Assembly: GCF_011751945.2 (NCBI RefSeq)
Contig: NZ_CP064951.1
Coordinates: forward strand, 1,426,001 to 1,490,000
Length of the DNA: 64,000 nucleotides
Source of the DNA: Actinomyces sp. zg-332
Lineage (GTDB): Bacteria > Actinomycetota > Actinomycetes > Actinomycetales > Actinomycetaceae
Direction of reading: 5' to 3'
The translations under genes and the position numbers were made by a program. Below the pieces are notes generated by a model. That model had not been told where the DNA came from and did no database searches. It worked only from the letters and a program-made list of their open reading frames with translations. Below, one piece after another: positions 37,097 to 44,599 of this stretch (positions are counted from its first letter, which is position 1; each line of letters begins with the position of its first letter).

Positions 37097-37812
37097 AGTT
37101 ATTATTATTTCATATTTTTAAATACTTTTTATATTTTGCTAATATATCTATACTCAATTATCAGTTGTCTGATAAATAATATTTCAAATAGTTATTAAAT
37201 AGCTTTTATTTAGTTATTAAACAATTTTCATTCCAGTATAGATTTTTTATTATCGTAATGTGTTGTTACTTTTTACCTTATCCAATACTCCCTTCCCCTT
37301 GTTGCCAAAATTAACTGTTTATATAAACAATAATCGTTAGGTTATTTGTACATAGTTTTACTTAGTACATGTCACGTTTGGTGACTTTACCTATCTGTAA
37401 CTTTATGTAATTTTAACTTCTTGTAATTTATTACTATGAATTTATTATTTACTCTTTAAATTTGTGGTAGTTTAAGCAGAAGTTTCTTTATCTATCTTCT
37501 AATACCTTAGTTTGTAAAATCGCAGTTATATTATTGCCGTTCCAAAGAGATAATAAAAGCATTAAGTTTAGTTTTTTGAAAGCTCTGCTATTTGCTTGCC
37601 AGTTTACATAACTCGCTTAAGAGTTTATGTATATGGGTATAAGTTCTAAGTAAGTTTTGCTATTGGTTGGTTAGTCAGTATTGTTTCTTAGCTGGCTAAT
37701 TAGTTGGTCAGTTACTTAGCTAGTTAGTCAACTAGTTATTCGCAACGGTTAGCTTTACAATTCTTTATATAAATGCAACCTATTATTTATTAGCAATACA
37801 CAATATAAAGTT
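37097..37812. other. 716-bp gap between hmuT and hmuU with low-complexity repeats
   Basis: No gene. Contains a 14-bp palindrome TGTTTATATAAACA (37316-37329), a half iron-box-like TTAGGTTA at about 37338, and a stretch at about 37660-37740 built from degenerate TTAGCTAGTTAGTC-like units. Any hmuUV promoter would be here. Confidence 0.5.
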
Positions 37813-38883
37813 TTACTTTCCCTCACCTAAGTATAATGCTTTAGCAACTTTACTTAGAACTTCACCTGTTTGTGGACCAAAGGATAAAGCCAATCCATCA
37901 GGAATAGCAACCACTCGCTTATTTTTACCAGCAGTAGTTTGTGCTACACCCGGTCTTTCAAGCAGACCTTCGACTCCATTAGCAGATTCGAGCCCTTTAC
38001 TCATGACGAAGAATACATCAGGGTTAATTGAAGCTATGGATTCAGCAGTTGCTGGAGATATCCCTTCTATTCCAGCTCTACTAGCAGTGTCATGAGCATA
38101 TACGTTTTCGATTAGCTCGTCACTCCCCTCACCTTTACCCAAAATGAAGAATATTCCGCCATTTCCACGCACATATAAGAAAGCTACTTTTAGTGGTTCT
38201 TTATTATCTCCTACTAAGGTTTTAATTTCTTCTTTAGCTTTTTTTATCTCAGATTCTGTACGTTCAGCAAGTTTCTTTCCAAGCTCAGTAACACCCATGA
38301 TTTCAGCAACCTGCTGAATTTGTTTCCCTACTCTTTCAATCGATCTCTTACTATCAATTTTTACTATAGTTGTTCCTGTAGCTTTTAATGATTCTAATAC
38401 TTCTGGTGGCCCTACAGAATCGTCAGTGATTATCAAAGTTGGTTTCAAAGAAGCTATTGCTTCACCATTTAGAGCATGACCATCTTGAGTAACTACTGGT
38501 AGGTTTTCTAAGCTTTTTTCAGTATCAGATACTGTTCTACCAACTAAGTTTTTTTCAAACCCTAAACTTATTAGTGTTCGAGAAATAGTTCCATAAATAT
38601 CTAAAGCTAGTATTCTGGAAGTATCTTTAACCGTAACTTTGTTACCAGAACTATCTGTAACTGTAACTGGCAGCTGCTGTTTTGGATTAACTTTGCCAAT
38701 CAGTTTAGGATCAGATATATCTTGTACTTGTGTAACGCCTTGGATTTTGTGTGGATCTATATTAGTGTTTTGCGTAGATTTTGTATTTGATTCAGGAGTC
38801 TGTGCTTGAGAACAAGCTGTTATACCACTTATGAAAGATAAACTAATCAAACAAACAACAATTTTTTTCATTTTTATTCGCAT
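37813..38883 (-). CDS. hmuT: Haem-binding lipoprotein HmuT
   Basis: 356-residue periplasmic-binding-type lipoprotein (class III, ChuT/FepB fold). The signal has a lipobox ending at ITAC, lipidated Cys near residue 24. The mature part shows RILALDIYGTISRTLISLGFE, VVTQDGHALNGEAIASLKPTLIITDD, an alpha-helical backbone with Lys/Glu, and ISPATAESIASINPDVFFVM. Receives haem from HtaA-type wall proteins and passes it to HmuUV. Upstream of it is the htaA terminator, so it needs its own promoter or read-through. Confidence 0.92.
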   Translation of the reverse strand: MRIKMKKIVVCLISLSFISGITACSQAQTPESNTKSTQNTNIDPHKIQGVTQVQDISDPKLIGKVNPKQQLPVTVTDSSGNKVTVKDTSRILALDIYGTISRTLISLGFEKNLVGRTVSDTEKSLENLPVVTQDGHALNGEAIASLKPTLIITDDSVGPPEVLESLKATGTTIVKIDSKRSIERVGKQIQQVAEIMGVTELGKKLAERTESEIKKAKEEIKTLVGDNKEPLKVAFLYVRGNGGIFFILGKGEGSDELIENVYAHDTASRAGIEGISPATAESIASINPDVFFVMSKGLESANGVEGLLERPGVAQTTAGKNKRVVAIPDGLALSFGPQTGEVLSKVAKALYLGEGK

Positions 38884-39060
38884 TTTAAATCCAACCTATC
38901 GTGTACGTCACAAACTCTCTACCAAAACATCTATCTTATTTTATTAAAATTACCCTGGTATATAAATTTATTAGTCATATAAAACGATTTTACGTAACTA
39001 TTTATAAGCCAGTAAGTTATGATCCATCAAACAATATTTATTATTACTGTTTAAGCATAA

Positions 39061-39098
39061 AAATTGGTCTTACGAGATTTTACTCGTAAGACCAATTT
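39061..39098 (-). terminator. Terminator of htaA
   Basis: Perfect 16-bp inverted repeat AAATTGGTCTTACGAG / CTCGTAAGACCAATTT with a six-base loop, starting a few bases after the htaA stop. T residues follow on the minus strand (TTTTTATG). Separates htaA from hmuT transcriptionally. Confidence 0.88.
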
Positions 39099-39100
39099 AA

Positions 39101-40888
39101 TTATTTAGCCATCTTACGAGAAATGGTTATACCGAATACACCAATTAGTGATAGCAAAGCTATTGTTGTTAGTGCGTATTCACCATTTGCACCTGTTGAA
39201 GATAGTACTGGGTTACCATTTGCATCATAACAAGTAACTTTATCGCTTAGTTTAACATTTACTGTTAGGTTATCTAGTTGTTTACCAGCTTTATAGAAAC
39301 CAGCAAATGCTTTAGCACCTTGTTCAGTTAGTACAACTGAAGAAGTTGTTGCATTAAAACTATCTTTAGTAAAGTTTGCATTAGCGAAAGTTACGTCAGC
39401 AAAACGAATGCGACCTGGAATAACTGGTTTTCCTGTCATATCAGTTGAGGAAACTGATAGCTCTAGATAACCAGTAGTTGGGCTTGTAACTACTAAAGTT
39501 GGGTTAGACAATGTCAAGTTCAAGACACCACTGTGCTTGTAGAAGTTGAAGTTACCACCGAAGTTTATACGACCTGTCTTCTTACCAACATTTATCATTG
39601 AACCTGGATGGGTTGCTGGATATATGAAAGTGCCGTTATTCAAGGTAGCACCTGCGCGTGGTGTAATTACTCCACGACCACTACTTCCAATGCTTGAAAG
39701 AATATAGCTGTAGAATGAACGACTGAATGTCCAGTTCAATCCACCATTTACAACACCACGTACCTGTGGGTCAGCGACACAGCGTGGTTCGTCTGACTGT
39801 TGAGGCTTTTCAGGTGCTGCAGGTGCTGGAGCTATTTCTGGGCGTCCAGGTGTTGGAGGTGCTGGAGGCTTTGGTGGTTGCACTGTCGAAGCAACAACAT
39901 CGAATTCAGCTTCAGCAACAGTCTTAGTTTCACCTTTATAAGCTACTAATACTTTATGCTTACCTGCAGACAAACTTGATGGTAATGGGGCAGTAAATGT
40001 AGCCCTACCATCAGCTCCTACAGCAACACTACCCATCTTTGTTGATAATGAATCAAGGAATAAATCAACTTCTTTATTAGCTACAAGATTTTCAAGTGTT
40101 GTTGTAATATTCTCACTAGCTTTGTATGATTTCTTATCAATTTGTAATGTAGGAGTTGCTGGCTGAGAATCATCAGGAGTGACCGAAATAGTTTTTTGCA
40201 ATTCTAGTGTAAATGAGACAGGGTCACCTGGTTTATTACCATATACTGTGCGACCACCAACAATATCAGCACCTGCTTCTGTGATGGTTGTAGGAGCATT
40301 AGTTACTGTTATTGTTGAAGCTGTGTAATCAATTGGGCTTGCTGACAAATCTACAGTTGCAATTTCAACATTTTGTGTTGTAGTGATTGGAACTAGTGCC
40401 ATTGGGTTATCCATTGATGCACCCTTACGGTATGTGAGATCAGCCACTAATGTTGCGCTTGTAGGGTTATCAATACGTAAACGTAAGTTATTGATTGTTG
40501 AGTCTACCAAGTAATCTGTGCTTGGAGGAATCTTGTACTTTTGATACTGCAATCCACCTGGGAAAGCAATTGAGTTTGCTGCATTTGGATTGATAGTTGT
40601 TGCAGCATCAGTATGCCAACCATATCCATAATCAGGTGCTTTACGAGTATCAGCATTAGGGTCCACGGACACACCATTATGTCCTGTTGTAACGCCTGGT
40701 GCTCCCATAATAGGCATCTCCATGTGGCTACGCCATCTTTGGATAAATCCCCATTTTAAATCACCTGAAGTGACTTTAATTGTTTCTGTGCCGGTAGCAT
40801 TTGCAGTAGATAGGGCTGTAAATCCTATTAAGCTAAATACTAGGCCCAACACTGCTGTTACTGCGGACACTCTCTTTGGAATGCTCAT
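39101..40888 (-). CDS. htaA: Wall-anchored haem-binding protein with two HtaA domains
   Basis: About 595 residues. Signal peptide ends near AANA/TANATG (about residue 32). First HtaA domain (about 35-235) begins GDLKWGFIQRWRSHME and has YGYGWHT; then an Ig-like/haemoglobin-receptor-type segment (250-340), a Pro-rich linker (about 345-375), and a second HtaA domain (GGLNWTFSRSFYSYI). The C-terminus is LSSTG, a membrane segment and RKMAK, a sortase signal. In corynebacteria HtaA domains bind haem through Tyr/His and hand it to HmuT. Start at ATG 40888 preceded by AGAAAG. A DtxR-like palindrome lies upstream. Confidence 0.92.
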   Translation of the reverse strand: MSIPKRVSAVTAVLGLVFSLIGFTALSTANATGTETIKVTSGDLKWGFIQRWRSHMEMPIMGAPGVTTGHNGVSVDPNADTRKAPDYGYGWHTDAATTINPNAANSIAFPGGLQYQKYKIPPSTDYLVDSTINNLRLRIDNPTSATLVADLTYRKGASMDNPMALVPITTTQNVEIATVDLSASPIDYTASTITVTNAPTTITEAGADIVGGRTVYGNKPGDPVSFTLELQKTISVTPDDSQPATPTLQIDKKSYKASENITTTLENLVANKEVDLFLDSLSTKMGSVAVGADGRATFTAPLPSSLSAGKHKVLVAYKGETKTVAEAEFDVVASTVQPPKPPAPPTPGRPEIAPAPAAPEKPQQSDEPRCVADPQVRGVVNGGLNWTFSRSFYSYILSSIGSSGRGVITPRAGATLNNGTFIYPATHPGSMINVGKKTGRINFGGNFNFYKHSGVLNLTLSNPTLVVTSPTTGYLELSVSSTDMTGKPVIPGRIRFADVTFANANFTKDSFNATTSSVVLTEQGAKAFAGFYKAGKQLDNLTVNVKLSDKVTCYDANGNPVLSSTGANGEYALTTIALLSLIGVFGITISRKMAK

Positions 40889-40933
40889 ATTCTTATCTTT
40901 CTGTGCGTCTCTACACAAAACTGCGTAACTAAA

Positions 40934-40947
40934 TAAGGTTAACCTAA
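40934..40947. promoter_or_regulatory. Candidate iron-box (DtxR/IdeR-like) palindrome before htaA
   Basis: TAAGGTTAACCTAA, a near-perfect palindrome with core AGGTTAACCT made of the DtxR half-sites AGGTTA and TAACCT. In classical iron boxes the half-sites are further apart, so this is a DtxR-family guess. Position, about 46 bp before the start codon, suits an operator. Confidence 0.4.
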
Positions 40948-41063
40948 TTTTATATCAAGTAGTCCTATATACAAAGTAAAAATGCTTTTTTATAAATTCG
41001 AATTAACTAATAACCTTACATAAACAAGGTAATCACAATTCTTGATTTAATCAATGAAAATTA

Positions 41064-41100
41064 ACAAAAAATGGGGAAGTGTAATCTAACTCCCCCATTT
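41064..41100 (-). terminator. Intrinsic terminator of hisS
   Basis: On the minus strand AAATGGGGGAGT pairs with ACTTCCCCATTT (one G-U pair), loop about 8 nt, followed by TTTTG and more T residues. Starts a few bases after the hisS stop. Confidence 0.9.
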
Positions 41101-41112
41101 AATATACATATG

Positions 41113-42390
41113 TTACCTAGATAGTTCTTTGAAAGAGATTTTTCCAACAGAATCTGAATCTGTAAAATCAAATTCACGGATATCTAAAACCAATTTACAC
41201 CCTTCAGATGTCAAACGTTCAAAGAAATTAGCGTTCAATTTTCTAGGCGGTTTAACAAATACAGGAATAATACTATCTTGCATAACAATTTCACGAATTT
41301 TAAACATATCTTTATAAGAAATATTGTCGCTATACAAGACTGCACATTTTTCAGCTGACTCATCGTTTAAATCAACTAAATCGATGATTCTTTCAAATCC
41401 TATTGAAAAACCACAAGCTGGAACATCTTTTCCTAGCCATTTTCCAATCATTTTATCGTAGCGACCTCCACCAGCTACTGATGAAGAAAAATCGTCATGT
41501 ACTACCTCAAAAATTGGACCTGTGTAATATCCCATACCGCGTACTAAACTAATATCAAAAACAATTTTAGCTTGCGGTAAAACTTCATTTACTGTCTCTA
41601 CAATTTTTGGTAAATCATATAAGTTTATACTCTTACCGTTAAAGGTAATTTCATCTTTACCAACAATGTTTGTAGTATTTCTTAGCTCTTCTACAGCATC
41701 TACTAAAAGCGTACACTGAGTTTGAGAAAGTAGCTCTTTAGAAACTATTTCTTCAGAAACGCCATCCCTACCAATCTTATCCCATTTATCTAGGCTAATT
41801 AAAACATCGCCACACTTTTGTTCTTCAACATCAAATGCAAGCAATAGGTCACGAAGTATGCGTCTGTCATTCAAATGCAAAGTAACTTTGTTTTCCATTT
41901 TCAAAGCTTTAAAAGCAGACAAAGTTGCAATTATCAGTTCAATCTCAGCAAGAACAGACTCTTCACCTAAAATATCAATATCACATTGACGGAATTGACG
42001 ATACCTACCTTTTTGTGGACGCTCAGCACGCCAAACAGGGCCAGTTTGTAATACTCTAAAAACTTTCGGCAATTCACTAGCATGTGAACTATAAAAACGG
42101 CTCAAAGGCAAAGTTAAGTCGTACCTTAAACCTAAATCTGCAGCTTCTGAAACTCTTATATCTGCGTCCTTATCAAGACCTCGCTTCATGATTTCAAATA
42201 GCATTGACTCATTGTCGCCACCTTGATTTGACTTTAAACGAGTAATTATTTCAACTGCAGGTGTTTCAATCTCATCGAATCCAAATTTCTTATATGTATT
42301 TTTGATTATATTTAATACATATTCGCGTTTTGCTTGTTCTTGAGGAAGAATATCACGCATTCCTCTTGCGGGTGATACTGTATTAGCCAT
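41113..42390 (-). CDS. hisS: Histidyl-tRNA synthetase
   Basis: Class II synthetase of 425 residues. N-terminal ARGMRDILPQE, motif 2 (VWRAERPQKGRYRQFRQCDIDILG), the His-binding loop VRGMGYYTGPIFEV and motif 3 ACGFSIGFERI are all present, then the anticodon-binding domain. No ribosome site is visible; TAAAAT (42397-42402, minus strand) stands six bases before the ATG, which suggests a leaderless mRNA. Single gene with its own terminator. Confidence 0.97.
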   Translation of the reverse strand: MANTVSPARGMRDILPQEQAKREYVLNIIKNTYKKFGFDEIETPAVEIITRLKSNQGGDNESMLFEIMKRGLDKDADIRVSEAADLGLRYDLTLPLSRFYSSHASELPKVFRVLQTGPVWRAERPQKGRYRQFRQCDIDILGEESVLAEIELIIATLSAFKALKMENKVTLHLNDRRILRDLLLAFDVEEQKCGDVLISLDKWDKIGRDGVSEEIVSKELLSQTQCTLLVDAVEELRNTTNIVGKDEITFNGKSINLYDLPKIVETVNEVLPQAKIVFDISLVRGMGYYTGPIFEVVHDDFSSSVAGGGRYDKMIGKWLGKDVPACGFSIGFERIIDLVDLNDESAEKCAVLYSDNISYKDMFKIREIVMQDSIIPVFVKPPRKLNANFFERLTSEGCKLVLDIREFDFTDSDSVGKISFKELSR

Positions 42391-42396
42391 GCTAAA

Positions 42397-42402
42397 ATTT
42401 TA
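42397..42402 (-). promoter_or_regulatory. Candidate -10 box for leaderless hisS
   Basis: TAAAAT on the minus strand, six bases before the ATG, with no Shine-Dalgarno sequence. The distance puts transcription start at or next to the A of ATG. DUF5926 shows the same arrangement. Confidence 0.45.
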
Positions 42403-42453
42403 TCAAAATTATGCGAATTTTTAAAAGTCTTATAAAACAGTAGCACTAAGGTA

Positions 42454-42490
42454 ACTACTATATTTTCTCCTCAACAGCAAATATAGTAGT
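42454..42490 (-). terminator. Hairpin in the 42.4-42.7 kb gap after holB
   Basis: ACTACTATATTT / AAATATAGTAGT, a perfect 12-bp stem with a 13-nt loop, followed by TAGTAGTAAC repeats. It lies 250 bp after holB, without a U-tract. The rest of the 348-bp gap shows no gene. Confidence 0.4.
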
Positions 42491-42738
42491 AGTAACAATA
42501 ACTGCTGGTAGTAGTTTGGCAGTACTATAAAATACGGTTACCTAACCTGTTCGTTTAATTAGTCTATGTATAACAAAACAAATTTTGTTTTACCATCATA
42601 TAGAAACAGCTAATTTATGCAATTACGTTATTTAACAGATTCCTTATGTATCTACTCGTAAAGTAAGCTTTAAAATATTAGATAATCGTAAAAATCTCAT
42701 AAATCTTCAAAGCAAAGTCAGTAAAAGTTATAGTTAGT

Positions 42739-43941
42739 TTATTCTTCAAATGCTTGTGGTCTCAAAGAAACTACTAATGATTCTATAACTAAAAGCGGGC
42801 TAACATTAGACTGTAGTCTAAGTCTGGCTTTCGAGATACTTTCCATACGCGCAAGCGTTTGCTCAAAACTACTTTCGGCTGCAATGCTTTCAATATCCAC
42901 TTTTAAATCAATATTTATTATATTTACATTTGATTTAAGCTGACATACTAATACATCACGGTACAGACCTAGTAAATCTATAAAAATCCTATCTAAATTA
43001 TCTCTTATAGATCTAGTCATACGACGCTTTTGTTCTTCTTCTAGCTGTTTAATCTGAGCATTAAGCTTTAGTGGAACTTTTTCTCCATCTTCAAGGCCCA
43101 TAGCTTTCAGTAAAGCTGTTTTTTCAGCTATGTTTCTTTCTTCATTTCTTTCGTTAGCGTCTTTTGTGGCTAATTCAAGCAAATCTGCAGCTATAAATAC
43201 AGCATCCACCACATTTCGAACTTTGATTGGAGAAATAATTAGTTCTCTCCTATTAGCTCGAGCTTGAGGATTTTTAGCGAGGTATCTTGCCATTCCTATG
43301 TGTGATTGTGCACATATAACAGCTTGTTTTGCTATGTCGTAATCTATCGAGTCTTTTTCACATAAGAATTTAGTAACAGCTTCAACACTTGGAGTTTTTA
43401 AATTCAGGTTTCTACACCTAGATCGAATAGTTACTATTACATCGTTTGGGGTTGGTGAGCATAAAATCCACACTGTTTTAGCCGGAGGTTCTTCTATAGA
43501 TTTCAGTAGGACATTTGATGTAATTTCAGTCATTCTATCAGCATCTTCAACTATTATAATTCTCCATCTACCTTGGATTGGAGCTTGAGATGCTATAGAT
43601 ACAAGTTCTTGGACCTCTTCCCTATTAATAATTACTTTTTCAGTAGCCATTTGTGTAACGTCTGGATGTGTATTTTTCAGCACCGAAATACACGCTTTAC
43701 ATTCCCCGCAACCATATTCTAACTCTTGATTTTGGTTGTTCATTTGCGGATTTTCACACTGCAAAGCACAAGCAAAGTATTTCGCAGCATTGGATCTGCC
43801 AGACCCCGGAGGTCCTGTTATCAGCCATGCATGTGTCATCGATTGCACAGCTTCAGGGTTATTACTATTGGCTGATTTTACAGCTTTTCTAAGAATATTT
43901 ACTGCATTGTCTTGATCTATAAGATTGTCCCAAATACTCAT
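42739..43941 (-). CDS. holB: DNA polymerase III delta-prime subunit
   Basis: Clamp-loader subunit of 400 residues. AAA+ domain with P-loop GPPGSGRSNAAK, a four-Cys zinc module (Cys residues in ALQCENPQ and GCGECKAC), RIIIVEDADRMTE as Walker B region and the sensor SRCRNLNL. Actinobacterial delta-prime is longer at the C-terminus than in E. coli and this matches. Its ATG overlaps the tmk stop by four bases (ATGA), so topA-tmk-holB is a tight operon. Confidence 0.93.
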   Translation of the reverse strand: MSIWDNLIDQDNAVNILRKAVKSANSNNPEAVQSMTHAWLITGPPGSGRSNAAKYFACALQCENPQMNNQNQELEYGCGECKACISVLKNTHPDVTQMATEKVIINREEVQELVSIASQAPIQGRWRIIIVEDADRMTEITSNVLLKSIEEPPAKTVWILCSPTPNDVIVTIRSRCRNLNLKTPSVEAVTKFLCEKDSIDYDIAKQAVICAQSHIGMARYLAKNPQARANRRELIISPIKVRNVVDAVFIAADLLELATKDANERNEERNIAEKTALLKAMGLEDGEKVPLKLNAQIKQLEEEQKRRMTRSIRDNLDRIFIDLLGLYRDVLVCQLKSNVNIINIDLKVDIESIAAESSFEQTLARMESISKARLRLQSNVSPLLVIESLVVSLRPQAFEE

Positions 43942-44558
43942 TTTAGTCGCTCTTGTACTATTGATATTATTTTTGCGTGTATAGATTCAATTGTATCTTT
44001 AGCGTCAATTACTACATAGTTTGAACTATTTTTAGCTTTTCTTATGAAAAAGTTTCTAACTTGCTTGTGAAATTCTATAGGTTGGTTTTCTATATTATCC
44101 TTTTTACCTTTAATCATATTTTCTTCTGGAATAATATCTAAAACTATTACTAAGTCAGGTTTTAAATTATCAGTTGCCCATACATTTAAATCTTCTATTA
44201 CTCGTTCACGTAGGTTTCTACCATATCCTTGATAAGCAATTGAGGAATCAATATATCTATCAGATATTACAATCTGACCATTTTCTAAAGCTGGCCTTAT
44301 TTTTGTGTTTACATGATGTGCTCTATCCGCCGCATATAGTAATGCTTCTGTCTTTGGATTTATATACTCGCCATGTAATATAATTTCACGTATCTGAGCA
44401 CCTAGTTGTGTGCCTCCAGGTTCTCTGGTTAGTACTACGTCACGTCCTTGTTTTGTTAACCAATTTTTCAACAATTCCGCTTGAGTGGTCTTACCTGCCC
44501 CATCTCCTCCCTCTATAACTATAAAAAGAGAAGAAAATTTATTTTCCTGCTCATTCAC
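43938..44558 (-). CDS. tmk: Thymidylate kinase
   Basis: Phosphorylates dTMP to dTDP for DNA synthesis. 206 residues with P-loop IEGGDGAGKTTQ, TREPGGTQLGAQIR, ISDRYIDSSIAYQGYGR (DRY motif) and the Asp-rich LVIVLDI. GGTGA precedes the ATG. Lies 41 bp after topA and overlaps holB by 4 bp, joining dNTP supply with the replisome genes. Confidence 0.96.
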   Translation of the reverse strand: MNEQENKFSSLFIVIEGGDGAGKTTQAELLKNWLTKQGRDVVLTREPGGTQLGAQIREIILHGEYINPKTEALLYAADRAHHVNTKIRPALENGQIVISDRYIDSSIAYQGYGRNLRERVIEDLNVWATDNLKPDLVIVLDIIPEENMIKGKKDNIENQPIEFHKQVRNFFIRKAKNSSNYVVIDAKDTIESIHAKIISIVQERLK

Positions 44559-44599
44559 CAGATTATCTTTCGTCCGCGAATTTTCTAATAATTTGCAAT

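Noticed and set aside
37097-37812. Missing haem gene in the hmuT-hmuU gap
   Set aside because: No frame of useful length on either strand; stops are frequent in all frames.
38901-39089. 62-codon plus-strand frame between hmuT and htaA
   Set aside because: It runs into the htaA terminator hairpin and has no supporting signal.
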